A stretch of DNA of 64,000 bases from Janthinobacterium sp. BJB426 (GCF_002735705.1 NZ_PDZL01000012.1:124001-188000); one strand, 5' to 3'. Counted from the first letter of the stretch, positions 1 to 9,751 are shown. Program-made: numbers and translations. Notes: generated by a model from the sequence alone, not told the origin.

Positions 1-1
1 C

Positions 2-622
2 GCGGCCCAGCTGCTGGAGCTGGAATTGCCGGCCCTGCACTTGAGCGAGCTGCGCGAATACACGCAAGTCATCATCAAGGAAGCGGACCGTCTGCAAACC
101 CTGGTCGACCGCCTGCTGGCGCCGCACCGCCGCCCGCATATCGTGGGCGACGTGAATATCCACGAAGTGTGCGAACGGGTCCGCAGCCTGATCCTGGCCG
201 AATTCCCCAGCGGCCTGACCATTTCGCGCGATTACGACGCGTCGATTCCCGAGTTTCGCGGCGACAAGGAGCAATTGATACAAACCGTGCTCAATATCGC
301 GCACAACGCGGCGCAAGCCCTGGCCGAGCGCATCGAGGCGGGCGACGCGGAGCTGATTTTCAAGACGCGCGTGGCGCGCCAGGTAACCCTGGCCAAGGTC
401 CGTTACGGCCTGGCATTAGACTTGCATATCATTGACAATGGACCGGGCATCGCACCCCAGATCCGCGACCGGATTTTCTACCCGCTGGTGTCGGGCAGGG
501 AAGGCGGCAGCGGACTGGGACTGACCTTGGCGCAAACCTTCGTGCAGCAGCACCTGGGCGTGATCGAGTGCGAAAGCCGGCCTGGATACACCGATTTCAG
601 GATCGTTCTACCCTTGCCATAA
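2..622 (+). CDS. ntrB: Nitrogen regulation sensor histidine kinase NtrB (GlnL), 5' truncated by window edge
   Basis: This is the C-terminal 206 residues of a sensor kinase; the reading frame is open to the left edge, so the PAS part and the phosphoacceptor His lie outside the window. Visible are the end of the dimerisation helix, the N box (NIAHNAAQAL), the G1 box (DNGPGIA) and the G2 box (GGSGLGL) of the HATPase domain. NtrB phosphorylates NtrC under nitrogen limitation and, in known systems, is switched to a phosphatase by PII. The family call rests on the domain type and on ntrC starting 48 bases downstream on the same strand. The pair probably form an operon, usually placed after glnA, which would be to the left. 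Confidence 0.93.
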   Translation, partial: AAQLLELELPALHLSELREYTQVIIKEADRLQTLVDRLLAPHRRPHIVGDVNIHEVCERVRSLILAEFPSGLTISRDYDASIPEFRGDKEQLIQTVLNIAHNAAQALAERIEAGDAELIFKTRVARQVTLAKVRYGLALDLHIIDNGPGIAPQIRDRIFYPLVSGREGGSGLGLTLAQTFVQQHLGVIECESRPGYTDFRIVLPLP

Positions 623-670
623 GCGAGGCGGTATCCCACCCATGAAATCCATTGCGGGACGCACACACTA

Positions 671-2161
671 ATGAAGCCAATCTGGATAGTTGACGACGAC
701 GAATCAATCCGCTGGGTGCTGGAAAAAGCCCTGGCGCGGGAAAATCTCGCCACCAAGAGTTTTGCCAATGCGCGCGACGCCATCGCCGCACTGGAATTTG
801 ACACGCCGCAAGTGCTCGTGTCCGATATCCGCATGCCGGGCGCGTCCGGCCTGGAATTGCTGCAGACGGTCAAGTCGCGCTTTCCCGGCTTGCCGGTCAT
901 CATCATCACGGCCTTTTCCGACCTCGATTCGGCCGTCGCAGCCTTCCAGGGCGGCGCCTTCGAGTACCTGGCCAAACCGTTCGATATCGACAAGGCTGTC
1001 GAGCTGATCCGCCGCGCGCTGGAAGAAAGCCTGCGCGAGACGAGCGTCGAGTCGGGCCCGTCGGAAACGCCGGAAATCCTCGGCCAGGCGCCGGCCATGC
1101 AGGAAGTCTTCCGCGCCATCGGCCGGCTGTCGCAATCGAATGTCACCGTGCTGATCACGGGTGAATCCGGATCCGGCAAGGAACTCGTGGCGCGCGCGCT
1201 GCACAAGCACAGCCCGCGCGCGGCGCAGCCTTTCATTGCCCTCAATACGGCGGCGATCCCGAAGGATTTGCTCGAGTCCGAACTGTTTGGTCACGAGCGC
1301 GGGGCGTTTACGGGCGCGCAGACGACGCGCCGCGGCCGCTTCGAGCAAGCCGAGAACGGCACCTTGTTCCTCGATGAAATCGGCGACATGCCGTTCGACC
1401 TGCAGACGCGCTTGCTGCGCGTATTGTCCGACGGCCATTTCTATCGTGTCGGCGGCCATCAGCCCATGAAGGCGAACGTGCGCGTCATTACGGCCACGCA
1501 CCAGAACCTCGAGCAACGCGTGCGCGACGGCCTGTTCCGCGAAGACTTGTATCACCGCCTGAACGTGATCCGGCTGCGTTTGCCCAGTTTGAGGGAGCGG
1601 CGCGAGGATATCCCCATCCTGGTGCGCCACTTCCTGGTGCAAAGCGCGCGTCAGCTGGGCGTGGAAGCCAAACGCATGAGCGAGCCGACGATGCAGTTCC
1701 TCAGCAGCCTCGATTTGCCCGGCAATGTGCGCCAGCTGGAAAACTTGTGTAACTGGATCACCGTCATGGCGCCGGGCCAGACGGTGGAAATCAAGGACTT
1801 GCCGCTGGAATTGACGCAGGGGCAGGGCGATGGCGCTGCCACGGTGGCATCCGCTGACGTGGCGCCAGCAAATGTTGCTCATGCGCATGGCGGCCAGGTC
1901 TTCGAAGCGGCCGCGCCTGCCAACGGCGCGCCGCCGGGCTGGATCGGCTTGCTGGAATTGCAGGCGGCGGGCATGCTGGGCGCGGGGCAGCAGGAAGTCA
2001 TGGCCGTGCTGGGGCGGCAATTCGAGTCAGCCCTGATCAAGACGGCGCTCAAGCATACGCACGGACGCAAGAACGACGCCGCCGTGCGTCTGGGTATCGG
2101 CCGCAACACCATCACCCGCAAGATCTCCGAACTGGGCATCGACGGCGCCAAGGACGATTGA
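671..2161 (+). CDS. ntrC: Nitrogen response regulator NtrC (GlnG), sigma-54 activator
   Basis: 496-residue three-domain response regulator. Residues 1-120 are a receiver domain with the acidic pocket (VDDDE) and a phosphoacceptor Asp at 52 in SDIRMPG. Residues about 140-380 are a sigma-54 AAA+ ATPase with Walker A (GESGSGKE), the sigma-54 contact loop GAFTGA and Walker B ([10 protein letters not shown]). The last 60 residues are a Fis-type helix-turn-helix ([17 protein letters not shown]). A glycine/alanine-rich linker lies before the HTH. It activates sigma-54 promoters of nitrogen assimilation genes after phosphorylation by NtrB, encoded immediately upstream. Length and order match NtrC well. 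Confidence 0.96.
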   Translation: MKPIWIVDDDESIRWVLEKALARENLATKSFANARDAIAALEFDTPQVLVSDIRMPGASGLELLQTVKSRFPGLPVIIITAFSDLDSAVAAFQGGAFEYLAKPFDIDKAVELIRRALEESLRETSVESGPSETPEILGQAPAMQEVFRAIGRLSQSNVTVLITGESGSGKELVARALHKHSPRAAQPFIALNTAAIPKDLLESELFGHERGAFTGAQTTRRGRFEQAENGTLFLDEIGDMPFDLQTRLLRVLSDGHFYRVGGHQPMKANVRVITATHQNLEQRVRDGLFREDLYHRLNVIRLRLPSLRERREDIPILVRHFLVQSARQLGVEAKRMSEPTMQFLSSLDLPGNVRQLENLCNWITVMAPGQTVEIKDLPLELTQGQGDGAATVASADVAPANVAHAHGGQVFEAAAPANGAPPGWIGLLELQAAGMLGAGQQEVMAVLGRQFESALIKTALKHTHGRKNDAAVRLGIGRNTITRKISELGIDGAKDD

Positions 2162-2170
2162 TCTGTCTTC

Positions 2171-2199
2171 CGGACGGAGCGTCCGCTCCGTCCGCTTTT
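2171..2199 (+). terminator. Intrinsic terminator after ntrC
   Basis: Perfect stem CGGACGGAGC / GCTCCGTCCG with a 4-base loop (GTCC), followed by GCTTTT. It begins 10 bases after the ntrC stop and separates ntrBC from corA. Confidence 0.75.
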
Positions 2200-2207
2200 C
2201 CGCACGG

Positions 2208-2303
2208 CGTCCCTTGCACGCCACAACACGCACTGCAGGCGATAAGGTAAGCTGGCGCCTGCCGGACTGTTTCGTCCGGTCTTAACTTTCATTGTGGAAC
2301 TGT
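2208..2303 (+). promoter_or_regulatory. corA 5' leader with two hairpins
   Basis: The roughly 100 bases before corA hold GCAGGCG/CGCCTGC (around 2234-2261) and CCGGAC-TGTTTC-GTCCGG (2262-2279) followed by TCTT. The second resembles a weak intrinsic terminator just upstream of the start codon. No known magnesium riboswitch class is recognised by eye. Confidence 0.3.
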
Positions 2304-3269
2304 ATGCTGATTAACTGCGTGGCCTACCAGGATGGCAAAAAACTGGCCGACTTGCCGATCGACGACATCAGCGATTACGTCGAGCGCCCCGATTGTTTCG
2401 TCTGGGTCGCCCTGCTCGACGCCACGCCGGACGAACTGAAACAGATGCAGCACGAGTTTTGCCTGCACGAACTGGCGGTGGAAGACGCGCAGCGGGGCCA
2501 CCAGCGGCCGAAGATCGAGGAATATGGCGATTCCCTGTTTGCCGTCGTGAAAACCGTGGAAATGGTCGAGAACGAACTGGTGCTGGGCGAAGTCGACATT
2601 TTTGTCGGCGCCAATTACGTGCTCTCATCGCGCAGCAACAGCTCGCAAGGTTTCCTCGGTGTCCGCGCGCGTGCCGAGCGCGAACCGCACTTGCTGCGCC
2701 AGGGCTCGGCCTTCGTGCTGTACGCGCTGATGGACGCCGTCGTCGACCGTTATTTTCCTGTCCTCGACGCGCTGGAATCGGAGCTGGAACTGATCGAGGA
2801 CCGCATCTTCGACCGTGGCACCGAGCGCGACAATATCGAACGGCTGTACCAGTTGAAACGCAAGGTCATGGTCTTGCGCCACGTGGTGGCGCCCCTGATG
2901 GAAGCAGTGGGCAAGCTGCACGGCGGGAGGGTGCCGCCGCTGTGCCACGATACCCAGGAGTATTTCCGCGACGTGCACGACCATCTGGCGCGCATCAACG
3001 GCACGCTCGACACCATCCGCGACACGATCAGCACGGCCATCCAGGTGAATCTGTCGATGGTGGCCATCGACGAGAGCGAAGTGAACAAGCAGTTGGCGGC
3101 CTGGGCCGCTATTTTCGCCGTATTTACGGCGTTTGCGGGCATCTGGGGCATGAATTTCAAGTTCATGCCGGAGCTGGACTGGCATTACGGTTATCCGGCC
3201 GCCGTGGCAGTGATGAGCTGTGTCTGCGGTTATATGTATTACTTGTTCAAGCGTTCCGGCTGGCTGTAA
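2304..3269 (+). CDS. corA: CorA-family magnesium/cobalt transporter
   Basis: 321-residue inner-membrane divalent cation channel. The long soluble N-terminal domain (about residues 1-255) is charged and partly helical. Two C-terminal membrane helices are joined by the family signature loop, G282-M283-N284 (in IWGMNFKFMPE), the selectivity motif of CorA. ATG at 2304 (MLINCVAYQDGKK) is chosen over an in-frame TTG at 2292 because CorA homologues typically begin at this residue; no strong ribosome-binding site distinguishes them. It stands alone between the ntrC terminator and a histidine kinase gene. ZntB-type relatives share the fold, so Mg/Co specificity is by family, not proven. Confidence 0.9.
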   Translation: MLINCVAYQDGKKLADLPIDDISDYVERPDCFVWVALLDATPDELKQMQHEFCLHELAVEDAQRGHQRPKIEEYGDSLFAVVKTVEMVENELVLGEVDIFVGANYVLSSRSNSSQGFLGVRARAEREPHLLRQGSAFVLYALMDAVVDRYFPVLDALESELELIEDRIFDRGTERDNIERLYQLKRKVMVLRHVVAPLMEAVGKLHGGRVPPLCHDTQEYFRDVHDHLARINGTLDTIRDTISTAIQVNLSMVAIDESEVNKQLAAWAAIFAVFTAFAGIWGMNFKFMPELDWHYGYPAAVAVMSCVCGYMYYLFKRSGWL

Positions 3270-3403
3270 AAAATTCCTGTGTATCTGTATTATTAAGCAA
3301 TAGCCAGGGGTACAATCGCGGCAGGTCCGCTGGGGCGGGCCATGGCTGAGAGTCGCCGCGCCGGCAGGTGTGCCTGCGCTTCCGGTGCCGTGCAGGAGCA
3401 TTC

Positions 3404-4777
3404 ATGAGTATTCCGTTGTTTGATGTGAATTCGCAAGAACCCCTGTTCGATGCCGAGCAGCGGCGCACCCTGGCGGAAGCGGCCCTGCGCTCGATTACCG
3501 CCTCGACGGCGCACGCCCGGGGCGACGACTTCCTGCGCATCCTCGTCAAGGACCTGGCCGAAGCGCTCGACGTGCACTATGTGATCGCCGGGCGCCTGGT
3601 GCGCCTGGAAGATGGCAGCGAAGGCATCCGCACCCTGGCCCTGTGGGGCGGCGACGGCTACCAGCCGAATATCGAATACAGCCTGCAGCACACGCCTTGC
3701 CAGGACGTGACCTGCCAGAGCATGTGTTTTCATGGCAGCGACATCCAGCGTCGCTTTCCATTCGATACCCTCCTCGTCGACATGCGGGCGGAAAGCTATG
3801 TCGGCATGCCGCTGATCGATACCGACGGCAAGACCCTGGGCATCCTGTCGGCCATCGACACGCGTCCCATCGATGAAAACAAGCGCTTGCTGGCGCTGTT
3901 GCTGCTGTCGATCTTTTCGGCGCGCGGCGCGGCCGAGCTGCAGCATCAGGAACGCACCCAGCAGCTGGAAGAAATCGTGCGCGTGCGCACCGAATCGCTG
4001 CTGGCGGCGCAAGCCAACCTGATCGAGCAGGAGCAGATGGCGGCCCTCGGTTCGCTGGTGGCCGGGGTCTCGCATGAGGTCAACACGCCCATCGGCGTGG
4101 CGCTGACGGCGGCGTCGAGCATGGGCAGCTATGCCGACCAGCTGGTGCAGCTGCTGGGCGGTGCCAAGGTCAGCCGCGCCGAACTGATCGACATTGCCGA
4201 ATCCTTGAAAGGTGCGGCCGCCTTGATCGAGCGCAACCTGGCGCGCGCTGCCGACCTGATCGGCAATTTCAAGCAGCTGGCCGTGGATCAGGTCAGCGAA
4301 TACGTGGCCGACCTGGCCCTGCACGACTATGTGCACGGCCTGGTGTCGGCGCACAGCCCGGAACTGCGCAAGGCGGCGCTGGGTGTGGAACTCGATATTG
4401 CGCCCGATTGCCAGGTGCGCCTGGCGGCCGGCAAGCTGTCGCAAATCCTGTCGAACCTGCTGATGAACAGCGCCCGCCATGGCTATCCGCAGGGCGGGCC
4501 AGGGCGCATCACGATACGCGCGCGCATCGAGGCGGACGGCGATGACGCGGCCTTGCGCTGGCTGCTGCTGGAATTTTCCGACGACGGCATCGGCTTGGCG
4601 CCGGCCGTGCGCGAACACATGTTTGAACCGTTTTTCACCACCAAGCGTGGCCAGGGCGGCTCCGGCCTGGGCATGCACATCGTCTACACCATCGTGCAGC
4701 AGCTGGGCGGCCAGGTGTGTGCCATCGACAGCACGCCCGGCTGTCATATACAGATCAGGCTGCCGCTGGCCAGCTGA
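3404..4777 (+). CDS. Cytosolic GAF-domain sensor histidine kinase
   Basis: 457 residues with no membrane segment or signal peptide. The N-terminal part (about 35-190) looks like a GAF sensory domain with several cysteines (PCQDVTCQSMC). A short coiled coil (QHQERTQQLEEIVRVRTESL) leads into the dimerisation domain with phosphoacceptor His224 in GVSHEVNTPIG. The HATPase domain follows, with N box NLLMNSARHG, G1 DDGIGL and G2 GGSGLGM. ATG 3404 is preceded by CAGGAG; an upstream in-frame GTG at 3368 has none. No response regulator gene is adjacent, so it is an orphan kinase here and its signal is unknown. The cysteine cluster could bind metal or sense redox, which is only an inference. Confidence 0.85.
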   Translation: MSIPLFDVNSQEPLFDAEQRRTLAEAALRSITASTAHARGDDFLRILVKDLAEALDVHYVIAGRLVRLEDGSEGIRTLALWGGDGYQPNIEYSLQHTPCQDVTCQSMCFHGSDIQRRFPFDTLLVDMRAESYVGMPLIDTDGKTLGILSAIDTRPIDENKRLLALLLLSIFSARGAAELQHQERTQQLEEIVRVRTESLLAAQANLIEQEQMAALGSLVAGVSHEVNTPIGVALTAASSMGSYADQLVQLLGGAKVSRAELIDIAESLKGAAALIERNLARAADLIGNFKQLAVDQVSEYVADLALHDYVHGLVSAHSPELRKAALGVELDIAPDCQVRLAAGKLSQILSNLLMNSARHGYPQGGPGRITIRARIEADGDDAALRWLLLEFSDDGIGLAPAVREHMFEPFFTTKRGQGGSGLGMHIVYTIVQQLGGQVCAIDSTPGCHIQIRLPLAS

Positions 4778-5152
4778 CCGCGCCTGCGTCGTCAGGTCCG
4801 CCATCCTTCCCCTCTCTTAAATTTATTATCAAAAGGCATTGTTCGTCAAAGATGCGCAGGCATGTTTGTGAAAACGGTCGCGAGTGTTGTTTCTATGTAT
4901 GAATTGGAAATTCAAATATTGACACTGAATTTACGTCATGTTTTGATGAAATTTCTCAGCTTGTAACAAAGTATTAGTAAATTTGTAGCGGGGTTGGCAG
5001 GATGTCGCAGGCCACGCCCGAGCTGTTTTGGTGCCTGTCGCCGGGTATGCAGTTTTGAAGGCTGAGCTAGACGGATAGTTGGATTTGCAATGTATTAACC
5101 TCATCCAAACGATGACGGTTTTCTTAAATTTGCTTTATTCAAGGATACAACA
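4778..5152. other. 375-base AT-rich intergenic region with promoter for TonB receptor 1
   Basis: No coding sequence is credible here. AT content rises sharply from about 4810. It contains the promoter at 4919-4947 and a 5' untranslated region of roughly 200 bases ending in AAGGA at 5141-5145, 7 bases before the receptor start codon. Confidence 0.6.
4919..4947 (+). promoter_or_regulatory. Predicted sigma-70 promoter of TonB receptor 1
   Basis: -35 TTGACA (4919-4924), 17-base spacer, -10 TTTGAT (4942-4947) inside ATGTTTTGATGA. The same TTGACA, N13 and ATGTTTTGATGA arrangement occurs on the minus strand upstream of the receptor ending at 33703, which supports function. Confidence 0.6.
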
Positions 5153-8005
5153 ATGCTTAACGAAACCGTATTATCTCGCTCTGTGCGCCTGATGTTTTCA
5201 GGGATTGCCATTGGCGTGCTGGCTCAGCCAGCACTTGCACAAGAGACCGCACCTGCCTCTCCTACCGTACAACGGGTGGAGATCACCGGGTCGAATATTC
5301 GTCGTGCGCAGGCGGAAGGTGTCTCTCCTGTTCAAACCCTGAGCCGGGCAGATATCGAAAAATCGGGCAAATCGACAGTAGCGGAATTGCTCCAGACGCT
5401 GGCAGTCGATAACCAAGGGTCGGTTCCTACCAGCTTCGGCAATGGCTTTGCTGCCGGCGCATCGGGTATTTCCCTGCGCGGCCTGGGCACCGCTTCCACG
5501 CTGGTTTTGCTCAATGGTCGCCGTATCGCGCCATACGGGCTAGCCGACGATGGCCAAAAGGTCTTTTCTGATCTGAATATCATTCCCGCCGATGCTGTCG
5601 AACGCGTCGAGATTCTGAAGGACGGGGCTTCGGCTATTTACGGTTCCGATGCCATCGCTGGCGTGGTGAATATCATTCTGCGCAGTGATTTTCAGGGAAC
5701 GACCCTGAAAGCCAGCTATGGACAGACTGGTTATAGCGATGGTGCCGATGTGCGCCTGGCCGTGACGCATGGCTTTGGTGATATCGTCACTGACAGGTAC
5801 AACGTGGTCATGAGTGCTGAGTATGGCAAGAAAAATGCCGTCTGGAACCGTGACCGCTCCGGCCGTGGCTATATTGGCGCTTCGGATTTACGCAATTACG
5901 GATTTGATGCGCAACAGGCGCTCGGCGGTACGGGAGCCATTACGGGCAACAATGCTGCGGGCAGTGCCATCAACGGCAACGTGCGCAATCCGACAACGCT
6001 TGATTACTACAACCGCGGTGCCTTGAATGGCGTCGGCTTTACGCGGACCTTTCCCGGTGCTGCGTGCTCCACCTTCACCAACCATCCACAAGGCGATCCA
6101 GGTGGCGGTTGCCTGATCGATGCGGCGCAACTGTACAGCCAGATGCAGCCGAGCCAGGAAACTGGCAATGTCTTCTTGCGCGGGACCTTCCAGCTCAATC
6201 AGGGCGTGCAGGCGTATGCCGAAGCGAACTATTTCACCAGCAAATCGTCTTCGTCCACGACGCCGTCCGGTATCAGCGGCAGCGTCGGCTACCCGGGCGG
6301 TCCGGTCAGCAATGCGGCCGTGGCCTTAGGCGCCAGCCATCCTGACAATCCGTATTTTGGGACAGCCGCGCGCTTTCGCTACCTGGCGGCCGATGTCGGT
6401 CCTCGCGTCAGCAATATCGATTCGACGTTCACCCGCTTTGTCACGGGCCTGAAAGGCAGCGTCGCCGGATGGGATTTCGATACGGCCTTGCTGTACTCGC
6501 AAAACAAGGTGTCCAATGACCGTTCCGGCTATCTGCAGCGTGACGTGATGTTTGCGCTGCTGAACCCGACGGCCGCGAATGTGGCTGCCGCGGGGAGCAA
6601 CCCGGCCTACGCAGCTTTGCCAGCAGGCAGCTACTGGCGCATCGGCGAAAATGCGGGTTTGAATTCGGCTGCCTTGTACGCTGCGCTGGCACCGACGATC
6701 TCCAACGATGCGACGACCAAAATGTCGCAGATCGACTTCAAGGCATCGCGCGAGCTGATGGCGCTGCCAGGCGGCGCTCTCGGTATCGCCGTCGGTGCGG
6801 AGTATCGTCACGAATCGACAGAACTGGCGCCAACAGCGGGCACCGACAAGGGCAATATTGTCGGCCTGGGGTATTCGGCTTACGAAGGCAGCCGCAGTGT
6901 GACGGCCGCCTACACGGAGCTGGTGGCGCCGGTATGGAAGGGCGTCGAGCTGTCGGGCGCCATTCGCGCCGACCATTTTTCCGATGTCGGCAATGCCTAT
7001 ACGCCGAAGGTAGGGTTGAAATGGAATCCGGTCAAGGAATTCGCCGTGCGCGGTTCGTTCGCCAAGGGCTTCCGTGCACCGAGCGCGGCGGAAAACGGCA
7101 AGGGTGGCCTGGCGGCATTTTCGTCGGCCAGCGATCCGTTGCGTTGCGCCCTCGGCGTCACCACCGCTTGCTCGGCCGCTTCCATTGCCATCATTACCTC
7201 GCCGAACCCCGCTTTGTCGCCGGAAAAATCGAAAAGCTCGAATATCGGCTTCGTGTGGGATCCATTGCCTAAGACAAATCTGACGGTGGACTTCTGGCAG
7301 ATCAAGCGTACCAACGAGATCAACCAAGAACAGACGGACGCGGCGATTGCCGCCGGCCATGTGGCGCGCGATCCCTCGACCGCGCAGGCAGGTATTGCTG
7401 GCGACCCGGGCGCCATCACAGCAGTGCTGGCGAACTACGTGAACTCGGCCCAGACCAAGGTACGGGGCGTCGACCTGGACTTCCGTCAAGGCTTCGACCT
7501 GGGCGCAGGTTATGGCAAGCTGACTTTCGATGCAAAGTGGACGCACCTGTTCACTTTCACGCGCACGGAAAAGGACGGCAGCTCGCGTGACTTTGCTGGT
7601 ACCCACGGCAATTGCGATGTGAGCAACTGCATGGGAACGCCGGACAACCGCGTCAACCTGGGCTTGACCTGGGAGCTCAGCAAGCTGCGCGTCTCGGCCA
7701 CGGCCAACTACCGCGGCGCCTTGAAAAACACTAACTTCAAGAACGATCCCGATGGTTGCGCTTTCCATTACGCCAATGGCGACGATGCGCCGGCAGGTTG
7801 CGAGCTCGCTTCGTTCACCAGCGTCGACCTGAATGCCCGCTACAAGATCAACGAGAAGTTGGAGCTGTTCGGCACGGTGCAGAACTTGTTCGACAAACGT
7901 GCTCCGCTCGATCCGCTGACCTATGGTGCGGTTTCCTACAATCCGCTGGACTTTGCTGGCGCCGTGGGTCGTTACTTCTCGGGAGGCTTGAAATACACCT
8001 TCTAA
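5153..8005 (+). CDS. TonB-dependent outer-membrane receptor 1 (subfamily A)
   Basis: 950 residues. A signal peptide (to about residue 29, ...AQPALAQ) carries the n-region SRSVRLMFSG shared with other receptors in this window. A TonB-box-like stretch follows (VQRVEITGSNIRR), then the plug domain (about 45-170, with SLRGLGTASTLVLLNGRR and KDGASAIYGSDAIAGVVNI), then a 22-strand-type barrel ending in an aromatic residue (GGLKYTF). It imports an unknown ligand across the outer membrane using TonB energy. It is closely similar over its whole length to the minus-strand receptor at 29211-32057, including the Cys loop HGNCDVSNCMGTP. It is transcribed alone from its own promoter and followed by two hairpins. 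No FecR or sigma gene is adjacent; the substrate cannot be deduced. Confidence 0.93.
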   Translation: MLNETVLSRSVRLMFSGIAIGVLAQPALAQETAPASPTVQRVEITGSNIRRAQAEGVSPVQTLSRADIEKSGKSTVAELLQTLAVDNQGSVPTSFGNGFAAGASGISLRGLGTASTLVLLNGRRIAPYGLADDGQKVFSDLNIIPADAVERVEILKDGASAIYGSDAIAGVVNIILRSDFQGTTLKASYGQTGYSDGADVRLAVTHGFGDIVTDRYNVVMSAEYGKKNAVWNRDRSGRGYIGASDLRNYGFDAQQALGGTGAITGNNAAGSAINGNVRNPTTLDYYNRGALNGVGFTRTFPGAACSTFTNHPQGDPGGGCLIDAAQLYSQMQPSQETGNVFLRGTFQLNQGVQAYAEANYFTSKSSSSTTPSGISGSVGYPGGPVSNAAVALGASHPDNPYFGTAARFRYLAADVGPRVSNIDSTFTRFVTGLKGSVAGWDFDTALLYSQNKVSNDRSGYLQRDVMFALLNPTAANVAAAGSNPAYAALPAGSYWRIGENAGLNSAALYAALAPTISNDATTKMSQIDFKASRELMALPGGALGIAVGAEYRHESTELAPTAGTDKGNIVGLGYSAYEGSRSVTAAYTELVAPVWKGVELSGAIRADHFSDVGNAYTPKVGLKWNPVKEFAVRGSFAKGFRAPSAAENGKGGLAAFSSASDPLRCALGVTTACSAASIAIITSPNPALSPEKSKSSNIGFVWDPLPKTNLTVDFWQIKRTNEINQEQTDAAIAAGHVARDPSTAQAGIAGDPGAITAVLANYVNSAQTKVRGVDLDFRQGFDLGAGYGKLTFDAKWTHLFTFTRTEKDGSSRDFAGTHGNCDVSNCMGTPDNRVNLGLTWELSKLRVSATANYRGALKNTNFKNDPDGCAFHYANGDDAPAGCELASFTSVDLNARYKINEKLELFGTVQNLFDKRAPLDPLTYGAVSYNPLDFAGAVGRYFSGGLKYTF

Positions 8006-8010
8006 GCGCA

Positions 8011-8085
8011 CGATGGCGCCCCTTGGGGCGCCATCGACTACGCTGGAAAACCGGCCGGGCCCGTCACGGGGCCCGGCATTTTTTT
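8011..8085 (+). terminator. Double hairpin terminator after TonB receptor 1
   Basis: First hairpin CGATGGCGCCCC-TT-GGGGCGCCATCG (8011-8036). Second stem GCCGGGCCC / GGGCCCGGC (8054-8077, loop GTCACG) is followed by ATTTTTTT. The second is a strong intrinsic terminator facing the convergent oxidoreductase gene. Confidence 0.8.
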
Positions 8086-8119
8086 AGGGCTTGCCCCGCG
8101 TGCGCATGGGCGCGACTAC

Positions 8120-9751
8120 CTAGCCGCGCGCCGCCATCGACAGCGCCACCGCTTCGGCCACCTTGATGCCGTCGACGGCTGCCGACAGGATGCCGCCCGC
8201 ATAGCCGGCGCCTTCGCCGGCGGGGAACAGTCCCCGCGTATTCAGGCTTTGCAGGTCGTCGTCGCGGCGCTTGATGCGGATCGGCGAGGACGTGCGTGTT
8301 TCCACGCCCGTCAGCACGGCGTCGGCCTTGTAGTAGCCCTTGATCTGCTTGTTGAACGCCGGAAACGCTTCACGCAGGGCCGTGATCGCGTATTCGGGCA
8401 AGGACGGGGCCAGGTCCGTCAAGTGCACGGCCGGCTTGTAGGACGGTACCACGCTGCCAAATTCCGTCGAGGCGCGGCCAGCGACGAAGTCGCCGACCAA
8501 TTGCCCTGGGGCATCGTAGTTGCCGCCGCCCAAGGCAAACGCGCGCTCTTCCAGTTCGCGCTGCAAGGCGATGCCGGCCAGCGGGTCGCCCGGATAGTCG
8601 GCTGGCGTGATGCCGACGACGATGGCGCTGTTGGCGTTGCGCTCGTTGCGCGAATACTGGCTCATGCCGTTCGTCACGAGGCGGCCCGGTTCCGAGGCGG
8701 CCGCCACCACGGTGCCGCCCGGGCACATGCAGAAGCTGTAGACGGAACGGCCATTGCTGGCGTGGTGCACCAGCTTGTAGTCGGCTGCGCCCAGGATCGG
8801 GTGGCCGGCGCTGGGGCCGAAGCGGCAGCTGTCGATCAGCGATTGCGGGTGTTCCACGCGGAATCCGATCGAGAACGGTTTCGCTTCGATGTACACGCCG
8901 CGCTTGTGCAGCATCTCGAAGGTGTCACGCGCGCTGTGGCCGATGGCCAGCACGACGTGGTTGCTGGCGATGGTTTCGCCATTGTCCAGCACCACGCCGC
9001 GCACCTGGCCACCGTCGGCACCGGGGACGATGTCGAGGTCGACCACCTTGCTGCTGAAACGGTATTCGCCGCCCAGCTGCTCGATGTTCGCGCGCATTTC
9101 TTCCACCATCTTGACCAGGCGGAAGGTGCCGATGTGCGGCTTGCTCACATACATGATTTCCTCGGGCGCGCCGGCCTTGACGAATTCCGTCAGCACCTTG
9201 CGGCCGTAATGCTTGGGATCCTTGATCTGGCTGTACAGCTTGCCGTCCGAGAAGGTGCCGGCACCGCCTTCGCCGAACTGCACGTTAGATTCGGGATTGA
9301 GCTCGCGCTTGCGCCAGAAGCCGAAGGTGTCGACCGTGCGTTCGCGCACTTGCTTGCCCCGTTCCAGGATGAGGGGGCGCAAGCCCATCTGCGCCAGGAT
9401 CAGCGCCACGAACAGGCCGCAGGGGCCCGTGCCGATGACGATGGGACGCGGTTCAGTGCTGTGGCCGGCCAGCTGTTCGCCGCCAGCGACGAATTTATAG
9501 TCGGTGTCGGGCGCGGGCATCAGGTGCACATCGTGCTGCAGGCGCGCCAGCACGGCCGCTTCATTCCTGACGTCCACATGCAGCGAGTAAATCAACACCA
9601 CGGCGCTGCGCTTGCGCGCGTCATAGCTGCGTTTGAAGACGGTAAAGCCGAGCAAATCGGCGGCGGCTATGCCCAGGCGCGCCAGGATGGCGGCGGGCAG
9701 GGCCGCTTCGTCGTGTTCGAGGGGGAGTTTTACTTCGTTGAGTCGCAACAT
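8120..9751 (-). CDS. FAD-dependent oxidoreductase (NAD(FAD)-utilising dehydrogenase family)
   Basis: 543-residue flavoprotein. A dinucleotide-binding motif (VIGTGPCGLFVALILAQMG, about 105-123) follows an N-terminal ferredoxin-like domain of about 90 residues. Other conserved stretches are GEGGAGTFSDGKLYSQI, VVLAIGHSARDTFEML, the CMCPGGTVV segment and the C-terminal GEGAGYAGGI FAD-contact motif. This matches the uncharacterised FAD-dependent dehydrogenases of the COG2509 type; the physiological substrate is unknown. The start is placed at ATG 9751 (MLRLNEVKLPL) because the upstream extension of the open frame to 10054 is Cys/Arg/His-rich and looks non-coding. It is monocistronic and convergent with receptor 1. 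Confidence 0.88.
   Translation of the reverse strand: MLRLNEVKLPLEHDEAALPAAILARLGIAAADLLGFTVFKRSYDARKRSAVVLIYSLHVDVRNEAAVLARLQHDVHLMPAPDTDYKFVAGGEQLAGHSTEPRPIVIGTGPCGLFVALILAQMGLRPLILERGKQVRERTVDTFGFWRKRELNPESNVQFGEGGAGTFSDGKLYSQIKDPKHYGRKVLTEFVKAGAPEEIMYVSKPHIGTFRLVKMVEEMRANIEQLGGEYRFSSKVVDLDIVPGADGGQVRGVVLDNGETIASNHVVLAIGHSARDTFEMLHKRGVYIEAKPFSIGFRVEHPQSLIDSCRFGPSAGHPILGAADYKLVHHASNGRSVYSFCMCPGGTVVAAASEPGRLVTNGMSQYSRNERNANSAIVVGITPADYPGDPLAGIALQRELEERAFALGGGNYDAPGQLVGDFVAGRASTEFGSVVPSYKPAVHLTDLAPSLPEYAITALREAFPAFNKQIKGYYKADAVLTGVETRTSSPIRIKRRDDDLQSLNTRGLFPAGEGAGYAGGILSAAVDGIKVAEAVALSMAARG

Noticed and set aside
3301..3403. Possible TPP riboswitch (GGCTGAGAGT at 3344-3353 after a GGGGT)
   Set aside because: The second conserved half of the thiamine-box (CCTGAT... 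region) is absent and the downstream gene is a histidine kinase, not a thiamine gene.
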